Shown: in pieces, positions 11,670 through 22,800 of the stretch | Numbering within the stretch: the first letter of the stretch is position 1 | Layout of the letters: each line of letters opens with the position of its first letter | Assembly (NCBI GenBank): GCA_030549495.1 | Contig: JAUIRK010000967.1 | Location: 186,001 to 250,000 of the forward strand | From: Nectonema munidae | Lineage: Eukaryota > Nematomorpha > Nectonematoida > Nectonematidae | Direction of reading: 5' to 3' | DNA length: 64,000 nucleotides | Program-made: the position numbers and the translations under genes | The notes under the pieces: model-generated | The model's database searches: none | Told to the model about the DNA's origin: nothing | The model's input: the letters and a program-made list of their open reading frames with translations, nothing else

Positions 11670-12900
11670 TTTACAGGTTTAATCGATTTTTTGACAGGTT
11701 TTATTTATTTCATAAAAAATGAACATCACCATTAAATTCTGCATACTTGAAAGGTATAAAAAACTTTAAAAGAATTAAAATTTTAATTTTGACATGGGCT
11801 GTCATATTTAAATTATTTTGTCAGGTTTGACTAATATTTATATAAAAAAAAGGAATATAACCAGTAAACACAGTGTACTTGAAAATGGGTATATGTGTGT
11901 AAAATGCCATACACGATAAACTTCATCACCTCTCTATACTTTCTATTAAACGTAATTCTCTAATTCAAAAAACTGTGCCTGATCCTTTCTTTTTGGGATA
12001 AATCAATTTTTTGACAGTTTTGATTGATTTTTATAAAAAAAATGAATATCACCACTGAATTACGCATGCTTAAAAATGGGTATACATGTGTAAAAAACTT
12101 TATATTATTACTTAGATAAAAAGTTTTGAATTCAGCATGCTCGAAAATGGGTGTATATGTGTAAAAAACATTATATAATTATTTAGATAAAGTTTCGTTT
12201 TTGAGATGAGCTGTCATATGTAAATCACTTTTTTGACACCTTTGAATGATTTTCATAAAAAAAATGAATATCACCACTGAATTCAGCATATTTGAAAATG
12301 GGTATACATGTGTAAAAAACTTTATATACTTATCTAGATAAAAAGTTCCTTTTTGAGATGAGCTGTCACATTTAAATCAATTTTTTGACAGGTTTGATTG
12401 ATTTTCATAAAAAATGAATATCACAACTGAATTCAGCATATTTGAAAATGGGTATACATGTGCAAAAAACTTTATATACTTATTTAGATAAAAAGTTCCT
12501 TTTTGAGATGAGCTGTCACATTTAGATCAATTTTTTGACAGGTTTGATTGATTTTCATAAAAAATGAATATCACCACTGAATTCAGCATATTTGAAAATG
12601 GGTATACATGTGTAAAAAACTTTATATACTTATTTAGATAAAAAGTTCCTTTTTGAGATGAGCTGTCACATTTCGATCAATTTTTTGACAGGTTTGATTG
12701 ATTTTCATAAAAAATGAATATCACCACTGAATTCAGCATATTTGAAAATGGGTATACATGCGTAAAAAACTTTATATAATTATTTAAATAAAAAGTTCCT
12801 TTTTGAGATGAGCTGTCAAATATAAATCAATTTTTTGACAGGTTTGATTGATTTTGATAAAAAATGGACATCACCACTGAATTCAGCATAGTTGAAATAT
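11670..12900 (+). repeat. Tandem array 2, about 150-bp units, about 8 copies
   Basis: Units carry tcaattttttgacaggtttg, aatgaatatcaccactgaat, tgaaaatgggtatacatgtg and tttttgagatgagctgtcac. The repeat starts at 12221, 12371, 12521, 12671 and 12821 are spaced 150 bp, so the right half is nearly homogeneous, while units left of 12200 are diverged and irregular. The unit shows no resemblance to array 1. Confidence 0.9.
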
Positions 12901-12949
12901 ATATGTAACATCAAAAATATTTATAAAAACTTATTAATATCTGAGAAAA

Positions 12950-13061
12950 ATAGGGGGGGGGGTGCACTTTACGCCCCCAGCACTTGAGCTGACAAATTTT
13001 GCCCAGCACTAATAGGGTTATACCATCCGACTCCGCAACTCTGTTTATAATTCCTCAACCC
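12950..13061 (-). repeat. Right inverted arm of the 4.4 kb element
   Basis: Reverse complement contains gttgcggagtcgga, ccctattagtgctggg and, after an extra 25-bp stretch, a second gtgctgggggcgtaaa, matching the left arm. Confidence 0.7.
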
Positions 13062-13483
13062 AGATCCGTACAACGTACTACCTTTTGTAGTTATTGGATT
13101 TATCATCAATATTATTTCACTATATAATAATTACAGAGTTGAAAATTATCTACGATATGTGTTTTTATGTAGTAAACACACGCAAAATTTAATCTTGTAT
13201 GATAAGGTCTTTGTATAAAACTTCGCTTTTTTACACAAAACATACAACACAATTACAATTCGTAGTATGCGAAATTACTTCTAATAACTTTGTGTTTGCT
13301 TCATAAATAGACATTTCTTTCATTGATGCTGAATGAAACGATGTGTGTATGAAAGTGTATTTTCATATGCAACAGTGCAACTAATAACTAAATTTTCCTT
13401 CACTCTTATGATATCAATTAAAATTTTCCTGTTATAAAATATCTTTAATGAAAAAGTTCCAAAGTTCGTCTTTCAAATTATAG

Positions 13484-13645
13484 CGTGCCCTAATCTCTCT
13501 TCATGATGATTCTGATAATGAAAACAAAAAAGATGATGAAAATGAGTGTGAAGAGAATATTCAATCTCATGAAGGTTTGATAAATTTTTCCAATGATAGT
13601 GGAAGTGAATTGGACGCAATCCATCATTATTTTAATGATCAATGA
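13484..13645 (+). CDS. Possible terminal exon, acidic tail, unrecognised
   Basis: After a possible splice acceptor (caaattatag ending at 13483) a 53-codon frame runs to TGA at 13643-13645. It begins RALISLHDDSDNENKKDDEN and ends AIHHYFNDQ. The acidic, Asp/Glu/Asn-rich character resembles the tails of pogo- or piggyBac-type transposases as well as many nuclear proteins. No upstream exon was found and no catalytic motif is present. Chance cannot be excluded. Confidence 0.25.
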   Translation, partial: RALISLHDDSDNENKKDDENECEENIQSHEGLINFSNDSGSELDAIHHYFNDQ

Positions 13646-13649
13646 ACAC

Positions 13650-14753
13650 ATTTATATTTGTTGTGATAATATAAAGTATTCAAAAAGATCTCCGTTGGTT
13701 CGTTCTTTGCCTGTTACAAAAATCACGACTTTTATGTAGCGCAAAAAATGAATTTGATTCTTTTCTCCCTTTTTGAAAATAAAGAAATGTTTTTACACAT
13801 TACAAAGATATATCAATAGGAAAGTTTCTGACGAAGTAAGGAGCTTATTTGGAGAAAAATTAAAAAAAAACATAACCAACTATCATAAGATATTTCTCTT
13901 TTGAAGAAATAAAAGCCTGTTGTGCAATCATTATTAGAGGAGCTTGTGACAAAGAAAATATATGTCTTGTCTTCAATCTTTATCTTCCCCAAATGATTCA
14001 AAAGCTTCTACTATTGGCTTTCATAGGTTCACATTTTTCGTTCATTGATCATTTCTGCGATACAGAAAATAGAGTATTCAATTTAGGGGAGCAGGGTGAA
14101 TAACTTTTTTTAGTACTTGCATGTGTAAATAAGAGTAATGGAATGAAATGAAAAATAAAAGAATCATTTTTATTATTCAAGTAATCCAGTAGTTCTTCAA
14201 ACAGAAATGAATTTATGCAATCAATATGGCATTCCTAAATTTTTAACACAGCTCAGCAATTTATTTCTGAATCTTATATCAAGCAGTTTTTAACTATATT
14301 TTGAATGGATAAACAAATTCTTCAAAAAAAAGAAACAATTAGCTGTTGATTTCTCTTGACGAATCTACTTGTTTAAATTAAGAAGCTTTACTGATTTTTG
14401 ATTAAGTTTTAATTAAGCCTTATCTCATTTCTATTTAACTGATTGTCAAATTTCATCCAAATTAATATTCAAAATCAAACTCTTCCTACACTTCTAACAC
14501 ATGTTTCATATTATACACAATTGAATTGACAATTTTTTTCTAAATTTAGTGTAAGCCTAGTGTGCAAAAAGTCGTATATATATTCATGATGGTGTATAAA
14601 TATATGGTTTACACGTGACTAAATTTCAAACAGGTATAAATCGGGCAAATTCCAAATATTTTCAACTTTTCACATTCTGGGTGTGGCAAATTTTATTGCA
14701 AAATTTTGACTAGAAATGGGATTTTCAAATTTCATCAATTTTGTAAAAAAGAT
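13650..14753. other. AT-rich spacer, nothing recognised
   Basis: No exon, terminal repeat or known motif recognised. A 62-codon minus frame at 13813-14001 lacks any supporting feature. Confidence 0.45.
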
Positions 14754-14761
14754 ATATAGTA

Positions 14762-15928
14762 CAGGGGCGCACATCCGGGGGGAAGGGGGGGGGGGCTATT
14801 CCACCCCCTGAATGAAAAGCCTATTCCACCCTCTAACAATTTTTCCTACTTTTTAATTAGAGGCATTTATTCCGGGGCATTTTTTAGGGGCATTTTTACC
14901 TATAACCATCGAATATACACTAGTTTAAAAAAAATCCAAAATTGTTAGGGGGTGGAATAGGCTTTTCATTAGAAAAATGGAGTAGTCTACCAGGCACATT
15001 TCAGGAATTGATGAAAAGATATCTGATTCATAGAGAAAACAAATAAATGAAGGTTGGATAGTTTTATATGAGTGAATGTAGTCTAAAGACAAAGAGTCTA
15101 CTAGACGGTTGTAGGTAAAAATTCCCCCAGAAAAAATGCCTCCGGAAAAAATGCCTCTAGAAAAAATGCCCCTAATTAAAAAGTAGGAAAAAATGCCCCC
15201 TAATTTTTGATTTTCAGGATTTTTTTTAATTATATAAATATTTTTATTTGGTACCGTTTTGAAAAGCTAAATTTCTAAAATTTCTTAATCTATAGGGTTT
15301 TTTTCTTTATAGTTCTTGAAAACAATAGCAAAGGTGCAGATTTGTGGGAATGTGTTCTTAAAATCAGTTAAAATACAAATTATATTTAGAAAGTGTTCTG
15401 ATACACACAAAGTCCAAAAATATTATTTTTGTGTTTAAAAAATTGTATGCTGAGTTTTTTAGTTTACTTTAATAAAATTTTAAATGTTTTAGATGAAAAG
15501 TTAACTTTTTTTTACAAAAAAACCTTTATTTGACATATCTTTTTAAAAAAATTTTTTTTTAAATTTTAATTAATAATTTTTTGAATTTTTTTGTGTTGGG
15601 GCATTTTTTCCTAATTTTAAATTGGGGCATTTTTACTGGGGCCATTTTTTCCTACTTTATAATTGGGGGAATATTTTCTGCGCACCATATTCGATATGCA
15701 AATTTAATTAAAATATTTTCGCTGGAAGTATAGTATTTAAATTCACCAATTTTGTAAAAAAAAAATAAAGTAGTCTTATAAATTTAGGATTTTAGGTATG
15801 CGCTGAATACACTCTATTTTAAAGATTGCTTGAATATTTGGTCTCCCGTGGTATTTCCAGACCACTAATTTTGAAAATTGCAACAAAAAAATTTCGCCCC
15901 CCAATAATTTTGAGGATGTGCGCCCCTG
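14762..15928. mobile_element. hAT-type MITE with perfect 15-bp TIR and 8-bp target duplication
   Basis: Termini are caggggcgcacatcc and its exact reverse complement (15914-15928). The 8-bp flanks 14754-14761 and 15929-15936 are both atatagta. Eight-bp duplications and CAGGG-type ends are hAT hallmarks. The 1167-bp interior has no transposase. It holds nested palindromic material: ggggcatttttacctataacc-like sequence at 14865-14912 is inverted at 15103-15178, and aaaaatgccccctaatt at 15170-15205 is inverted at 15595-15665. A truncated relative lies at 4801-5029. Confidence 0.9.
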
Positions 15929-15936
15929 ATATAGTA

Positions 15937-16532
15937 GTCTCTCCAAGTTATCTACCCTATGGGCTTGCCCGATCACTAATATATTAGAAATTCAATGTAA
16001 TACGAATTACCTTTCAAAAGTCCATCTTCATTAATAATAACCACCTAGTTGTGATGCTTATTTTTAAAAGCCCTTCTAAAAGTAGTTGTATGGCATTAGT
16101 TTGGATTTTCCTATATTGTTCAATATATCCATTTATGTGCTACACATATAACTAGATACAGACAGTATCTATTACTGATCTATTGCTGCATCTGCATCAA
16201 GTACGTCTATAATGTATTTTAATCTCAAAAGTGCAATGGTTGAATAGAACATTTAAAAGGATGTAAATTTTTATTCATACGCTAATACTGACATTACCGT
16301 ATATTAGAAAGTTCTTAGAAGGGAATCGAAAATCCCTTGATGAGACAATAGGAGAGCCGCGTTGATCTCCCCTGGAGTTACTTTTGCCACCTCAACTCCA
16401 TTGGGATGTATAAATTTTTATGCCTCAGCACGATGTGTTAAGAGTTTTGCGACGCCTCAGGTGCTCTTAAATACAAATACCTATTTGATGGATTTATCGA
16501 TTCAAAGTATGGAAGGATATCAAAATAGAGTC
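15937..16532. other. Region beyond the synaptotagmin 3' end, no gene recognised
   Basis: A plus-strand frame at 16362-16595 (77 codons, starting MISPGVTFATSTPLGC) has ordinary amino-acid composition but no motif and no splice support. I leave it uncalled. Confidence 0.35.
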
Positions 16533-16538
16533 TTTATT
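16533..16538 (-). other. Candidate poly(A) signal of the synaptotagmin-like gene
   Basis: AATAAA on the minus strand, about 275 bases after the stop codon at 16812-16814, the first canonical signal downstream. Confidence 0.4.
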
Positions 16539-16811
16539 CTGATAAATGAAAGGCATAGAACTCCTTTTATGCAAGAATCTTGTGATCAAAAATAGTCTAT
16601 CTCCGCGATAGACCGGATGACACTTTTGTGAATGCAAAGTAGGAATATAATGTGAGTTCTTAAAGTAACTCACCAAACAAACATACACACACACATGCTC
16701 GCTCTTTGCTGAGCGCAAGTATAAAATGTGACAAAAAGGAATCTCAATTTCACACATGACAAAGTTTTGGTAAGCGCCGCTTTAAAAGTGTATCCGGCGT
16801 GGATGCTTTCT

Positions 16812-16891
16812 TCAAAATGTTAGTTTGTGCCATTGTGCGATGTGTTTTCCTGGTGTATTTAGGCATTCGATCCAGTGCTTTTGATAGGAGC
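16812..16891 (-). CDS. Synaptotagmin-like, last coding exon (C2B tail)
   Basis: The acceptor is tccttctag, followed from 16891 by 25 codons and TGA at 16814-16812. It starts with two bases completing a Gly codon, giving the join YNSK-G-SYQKHW, the counterpart of YNSTGAELRHW in synaptotagmin-1. The peptide contains GKHIAQWHKLTF and ends six residues after the W. Upstream intron sequence has two TACTAAT branch-point-like motifs at 16914-16920 and 16934-16940 (minus strand). The exon is only 80 bp, but the match to the family C-terminus is near diagnostic. Confidence 0.93.
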
Positions 16892-19800
16892 CTAGAAGGA
16901 TGAAAAGAGCATAATTAGTATTAACACTAATTAATTAGTATTAACACTCCTGGCCAGGAGTTCTTTGGAGCTGCCTTTTATCGAGCATACACTGAGATTA
17001 TATGCTAGTGAGCCCCTGACATACTGGGAGAGGGGGGGGGCCATATGTCCCGGACCGAGACTTGTTTGGGGCTGTAAATATAATATAATATATACATAGT
17101 TTACACCTTAATTGCTAAAAATGAGAAAAAACTTTTAAAATTTGCAACCAATTCTAATGGAAATGAATTTTGCCGCTTTCGTTAATAACTTTGGGCATAG
17201 TAAAACACAAAAACGCTCGTATTAGCAATTATTAATTCAAAATTAATAGTTATTAGTTTAGTTTGGTAGTTCTTAACCCGGGTGTCGTGGCCGCCTAAAG
17301 GGGTCGTTTAAAGTTTCCCAAGGGGCTATGGAAGATTTGAGAATTGTTGAGGAAATCACAGAGTTGTCGTTTTGTGACACGTGCTTGTGACTGCTCACCA
17401 ATGAGAAACAGTGAAATGCAGCAAACAGATTCAGGATCGATGCAAACACTTTTGCTGGTATTTTTCCTGGTCGGTCTTTTTCAGGCATGACTCTATTTCT
17501 GTCATATCTATGTTTAGTTTGGAGTTTATTTTTTGTGTCTTGGTGGTAGGGGATATGCAGTAATAAAATCTAAAGGATGATCAGCAAAGAGTGATTTTGT
17601 CCAAGTTGCGAGCCATTTTTTTTTTTTTATGTTTTTGGAGTAGAAGTATTTATCTCCTTTGTGTGAATGTTGTGCACTCAGTTTTTTCGTAAAGACCATC
17701 GCAGATTTTTTAGAGAACTTGGAAATTTTTAGAAATGTCCAATACAGTAAGATTTTTCGTAAGCCCAAAATGCATAAAAGTTTACATATATACGCTGATA
17801 AAAACTGCATATCTCTTTCCTTCAATACAATAAATCATTAACAAATTATCAATTCTTATTTAATCTTTATTTCTGCAAGTTTCTGAAACTAAATTTTATT
17901 TCCTTTGCTCATATCCATGTTTCCTGTACACAATTTATCTTCCAAGAAACGTATATACAATGATGCTTTTATCAAGATGGGTTGAACTTATAGTGTCCAG
18001 AACTCTCTGATTAAGCCAAAATGCGTCCCTTGCGATAACATCTGGAGTCATGAAAATATGAAACATAACAAACTAAAGGTGTATTTTGAGTGTCTTCACA
18101 GCCAACTGTTGGATAAAAGCTTGGACTACTTCAAGCGAAAAGTAGCTTCTCTAAAGGCCAGTCTTATGGACTCTACTAGTGATTTCGCTCGTAAGAACAA
18201 AACAGCAATGGAGGCAAAACTTCAATAGAATTACTCGAAAAAAACAAATAAACTTCATACCATTCGTGAATACGTCATTAAACCTTGCATTCTTGAAGCA
18301 AGGAAAGTAATTCTTATATAACAGCCATATTCCAAGTGATGGCAATTCTCTTATTGAATGATATAATCATATATCAGATTATAGACAAGAGTAAGGATAT
18401 TTTGCTGTAAGTTTTGACTACGGTCAAGAGTTGTCCTGTGTATTCATTGCAAGTGGATGAGTCCAAAGTTTTTGCCAACACATTGTTTAAGTTTGCTACC
18501 TTGACAAAGAAGTTGTTCTATGATGAGGAACTCGTCGATAAAATATTTTAAATATCCTGGAAACCTTTCTAATTAAGCATGACCTTTGTTTGGAAATCAT
18601 TGTTCGTCTATGCACAGATAGGGTTCCTTCCATGATAGGTTTAAAATGTGGCTTCATGCCTTCTTCACGGTAAAAACTTCCCCATTTGGAATTCAGCAAC
18701 TATTTGGAGTTCAGCTCCTGAGACTCTGCTAAAGATATAGATAGATTTTAATGTGCTTTATTAAGAAATAAAACCCGACTTCTCTGTTTCTATTCACACT
18801 GAGTTATGTTGGCTGTCACGTGTAAATGTTCTGAATCAAACAACAATTCGGTGAAGCATAGTTGCACCTTAAAAGAAAGTCTTATTTGTGAAAAGATGCA
18901 AGATGACGAATTTTGTATTAAAGGTTGTCTACTTGTCTGCTTTCTTTTCTGAAGGCAGTTTCCTGAACATTTCATCGTAACTAAATCTTGAAATTCTACA
19001 CACAGTTAATGACAAAGTGACACCGTTCATCAATGAGACTGATGTTGGGGCACCTTTTTGTTAAAACTCTGCTGATCTAGTTCCTCTTGGCCTATCGCTG
19101 AGGGGCTGGATTCTGAGCAATGTTTTCTCTAAAAACAAAGCTGGTAGTAAGCTTGTGATTGATGCATATATAAAGCGTTGTCTCTTGATCCTCGCTTTCA
19201 TGTACTTGTGGTTGCAAAACAACATCAAACCTCACACTCAGTGAAAGGTAATATTTGTATAATTTTTAGTTATTTAAAGGATTTTGTATTTGTTTAGCAG
19301 TTGAAGCCTTTATTTATATCACTGTAATTCACTTAAAAGTCACAAGTGGCGATACAATGAAAAAGGTTAAGAATCACTGGTCTAGTTATTAACTAACTAG
19401 TATTATTTACTCAAAAGTTTATTGAATAAATTGTTATACCTAAAATAGTATTTGAACTAACTTAAAATATACTACTGCTCACTCGAGTAATAATTGCAAA
19501 TAAATACTTAGGAATTGTATGATCTAATGTTATTTACTATCTAAAGACAAATTATGAACACAAAAAAATAATATTCTCCTTAGAAGTTTTAACGCCATCT
19601 AACTTTCAAGAAACAGGCATTTAGCACTGGACGCTGCGTTTCTGAGATGTACTCCTCAGTCCTCATCAGGAGTGCGCATTTTCCTAACTTCTAAAATGCA
19701 GAATACTCATTTGGTTATAAAATATATGCCTGAATAGAATCAAGGATAAAATGACGAAAATCTTTTATTCTTCTAATCACATGCTAAAAAGGTTAGTAAA

Positions 19801-22800
19801 AAATGACTAAATAAAATGTATTAATTAAAAATTTCAATATACTAATTGTCATGGTAACTATTAATATCTTTAGATCTCCGTATATTGATTTAATCGCGCT
19901 AAAATTTTTTTGTGATAAACTAGCATTCATCATGCATTGCAAAAAAACATTATATAACACGAAAAAAGAAAAATATTGAGGCGGAAATTGTTTTGAGTTG
20001 GATTTGAAAACGTTTTTAAAGTTGCTACCAACAATCAACATCCGCCAGACAAAAGTTTGACTAAGAAGGTCATAAAATTTTTTTTGTGATATAAAACAAT
20101 CAGTGTAACAGAATCAAAGTCTTCCTGGATATTTATAATTCGGTGCGGATCATTGAATTTAATTAGTCGTCAATATCGTCAATGTTATTTGCAGTGAAAA
20201 ATTTGGGATTTTTATATTGTGATATTTTGCGCAGATTGGGTAAAAAAATCAGACCATATTTTTAAAGATTTTTAGCATAAGAGTTAGTTTATTGTTTTGT
20301 TTGTTTTTAATATATAATGGTTTGTATTGCATCGCAGTGAAGATTAATCCTACAAAATATGAAAGATATCACATTTTACGATCGGAAATCGATTTCAGAA
20401 CAATTATATCCATATTCTATGTTCCACATGTTCGGAAATCTACCGACAAAAGATCATTAAATAAATTTAAAAATAACCAGAATAGAAAAATAGAAAAGAA
20501 TTAACTTTGCTCGATGTTTATAATATTTAAGAATGGTTGATCAAAATTTATTCTAGAAATGTTTAAAAAAAAATTTTGTTTAAGTGTAGCTTAATTTGAT
20601 TGGTTAGAAATAAAAAAAATTAAGTCAATCAGATTAAAAATTTCTTTAGTGAGCCCTCGCGTTATCAGAAAAAGACCATGACTATTTAAATATATAACAT
20701 GTTGATATACCAAACTAATAATTGCTCCAACATTACTACCACTGTTAGACTGCATACAAAACCTAGATCCGTGATTTCCAAATGGGGAGGGACAATTTTG
20801 AAGAAATAGGTAAATTTTTAAGAAGGTTAAAAAAATTAATTTCATAAAGTTTTTTTGAATTTTTTTAATTTGTATATTCAATTAATTCAAAAAATATAAA
20901 AAAAGGAATTGAAAACATTTTAAAACTTCACATTTTTATTCTCAACTTTTTTTTCCATTTGTATATAAAATTATTTTTGATATACTTGATTATTTTCATT
21001 TTTGTTTTTTTTCATATTTTTTATTTTGAATGTCGCGATGCTACTTTACACTATAGCATACACAAATACAATATATATTTTTCAACAGAAAAACAAAATT
21101 AAAATACTTTTTATATTAATGCAAAAATTTTAGACAGGTTAGTAAAAAAGGCTCAACTAATAATGAAGATTTCAACCGTCTCTTGCACAACGCGAGCATA
21201 TAACTTACGCCTGAAAGTGCTTTATTATCTCGAACCAACCAACCAATCAACTCAATCCTCATTTACCCTATTTTTATTAATCCAAATGTTTCATTATCGG
21301 AGCAAATAAATTTTGTTTTCGAAAATCCTTTCCTTCTTTCATCCTTGAACACAGGGAAGCTGAAAAATTACAATTTTTTTAATTAAAAATTAGCTGTTTT
21401 TCACAAAATGTTGGAGTTATATTAGTATAGTATTTCAGTAAAAGTATGGTATTAAATCATCAATGTTTTCTTCTTCTAAATTTAGACAGTTTCATAATCG
21501 GAATGGTTTGTTTTACTTCTCTCTTCAGATAAACAAGGTTTGACTGAATTCGATAAAAAATAGAGCAAGCACTAAAATATCATTTATATAAAAGCGATGC
21601 ATAATAAAAAAAGTTTTAAAATTTTCATTACCTTTTGAATTGTAGCTGAGCAAAACTTTTCCAAATGTTGGATCTGAGGTGAGTGAGTCTTCCTTGAGAG
21701 AATCCATCACTTCGATGAGGAGAGAGATGTCTTTGGTGCTGCACAACCCCGGAATGTTGAATGTGAATGCTTCGTTGAAGACTGGAGAGATGGTGTGAAA
21801 CTTTGATTGACTTTTCTTCTTCACCAGGACCTGTTGTTTCGCTAGCAGCGTTAGTCTGACGTAGGGGTCTAAAGTGAAAAAAACTTAACACTCTACCACT
21901 TGTTTTGACTATTCAAATTATTTTAATTTGCATAATAGTTGACAAGTGCTCAATGAAAATGGGCCTCAATGTGCAAAATTTTGGAAACCTTTTGTCTGGA
22001 TTAGGATTAGTGTACACATTATTTTGACATTCTTGACAAATAACTTTCCTATTTATTTGTATTAATGAACGTCAGACACAAAAAACATTTAGACGTACAT
22101 ATATAGATGCTAATACTGAAATACTCAAATCTCAAAAACAGCGGTAAAAACAAATTTTAGGTTGTCAGTTTGATTTCTGCCATATACGTTTTATTCTGTA
22201 AGACTCAGTTTCAAAATTGTTAGCTTTACTAAAAAATTAATTGTACAGAATTAGCTGAATCATGTCACTTCAAATTTCGTGACTTTTCTAAAATCGCTAA
22301 CTGCATCTTTTGATACCATTTTCATGGTAGTTGAATGACACTTCCATGTTAAAAACTGTCAATCAAAATGAAAAATTAATTTTTTCCAGCAAAATTTAGA
22401 CATTATCTCTAGTTAACCTTATAACCTTGGGTCTATATTATATACTATGTTGAAAATTTAGAATTATATACAGTTTTGAAAGCATAACACTTTATATATT
22501 TAATTTTTTCAATAATCATTGCTACTTTCTTGAAAATGTCAATCAAAATTTTGATTGATCAAAAATATATCTAATAAAATATTCCTTCAAATTTTACATA
22601 AAATATATGTTTTTATACTAAATCGGCAATGCTGATTTTGTTTTTGGACTCATTTTTTACATTTAGGATTTGAAAATACCTATAAGTGTTAATCAAATTT
22701 TATGGTTTACTTCTAAAAATTGTCTCCAAAAATATTCCTTCAAATTTTACAGAAAATATATGTTTTTATACTAAATCTGCCATGCTGGTTTCATTTATGG

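Larger units (their letters stand above)
8658..13061. mobile_element. 4.4 kb terminal-inverted-repeat element with two tandem arrays
   Basis: Inverted arms at 8658-8754 and 12950-13061 share gagtcgga, tat, ccctattagtgctggg and a G-run followed by gcgtaaa. Between them lie a tandem array of about 151-bp units (9121-10640), a unique part (10640-11670) and a second, different array of about 150-bp units (11670-12900). No transposase was recognised; a 68-codon minus frame at 11176-11382 has a related frame at the matching place of the second copy (23892-24101), perhaps a decayed gene. Terminal duplications were not identified. A non-autonomous transposon is the likeliest reading. Helentron-like or foldback origin are alternatives I cannot separate. 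Confidence 0.6.

Noticed and set aside
9121-12900. CRISPR-like array
   Set aside because: Repeats are 150-bp head-to-tail units without short direct repeats and unique spacers, in a eukaryotic setting.
16362-16595. 77-codon plus frame near the synaptotagmin 3' end
   Set aside because: No motif or splice support, and it lies largely within the likely antisense 3' UTR.
17273-17488. 71-codon minus frame with basic Pro-rich end
   Set aside because: It lies inside the hAT element opposite its transposase side and starts at the terminal repeat; no independent support.
20591-20881. 96-codon minus frame (SNSGSNVGAIISLVYQHVIY part)
   Set aside because: Some non-random texture but no recognised family, no acceptor or donor in frame and it sits in an intron.
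21628-21891. 87-codon minus frame over the C2B exon
   Set aside because: Alternative frame of the exon at 21632-21868 with no domain similarity.
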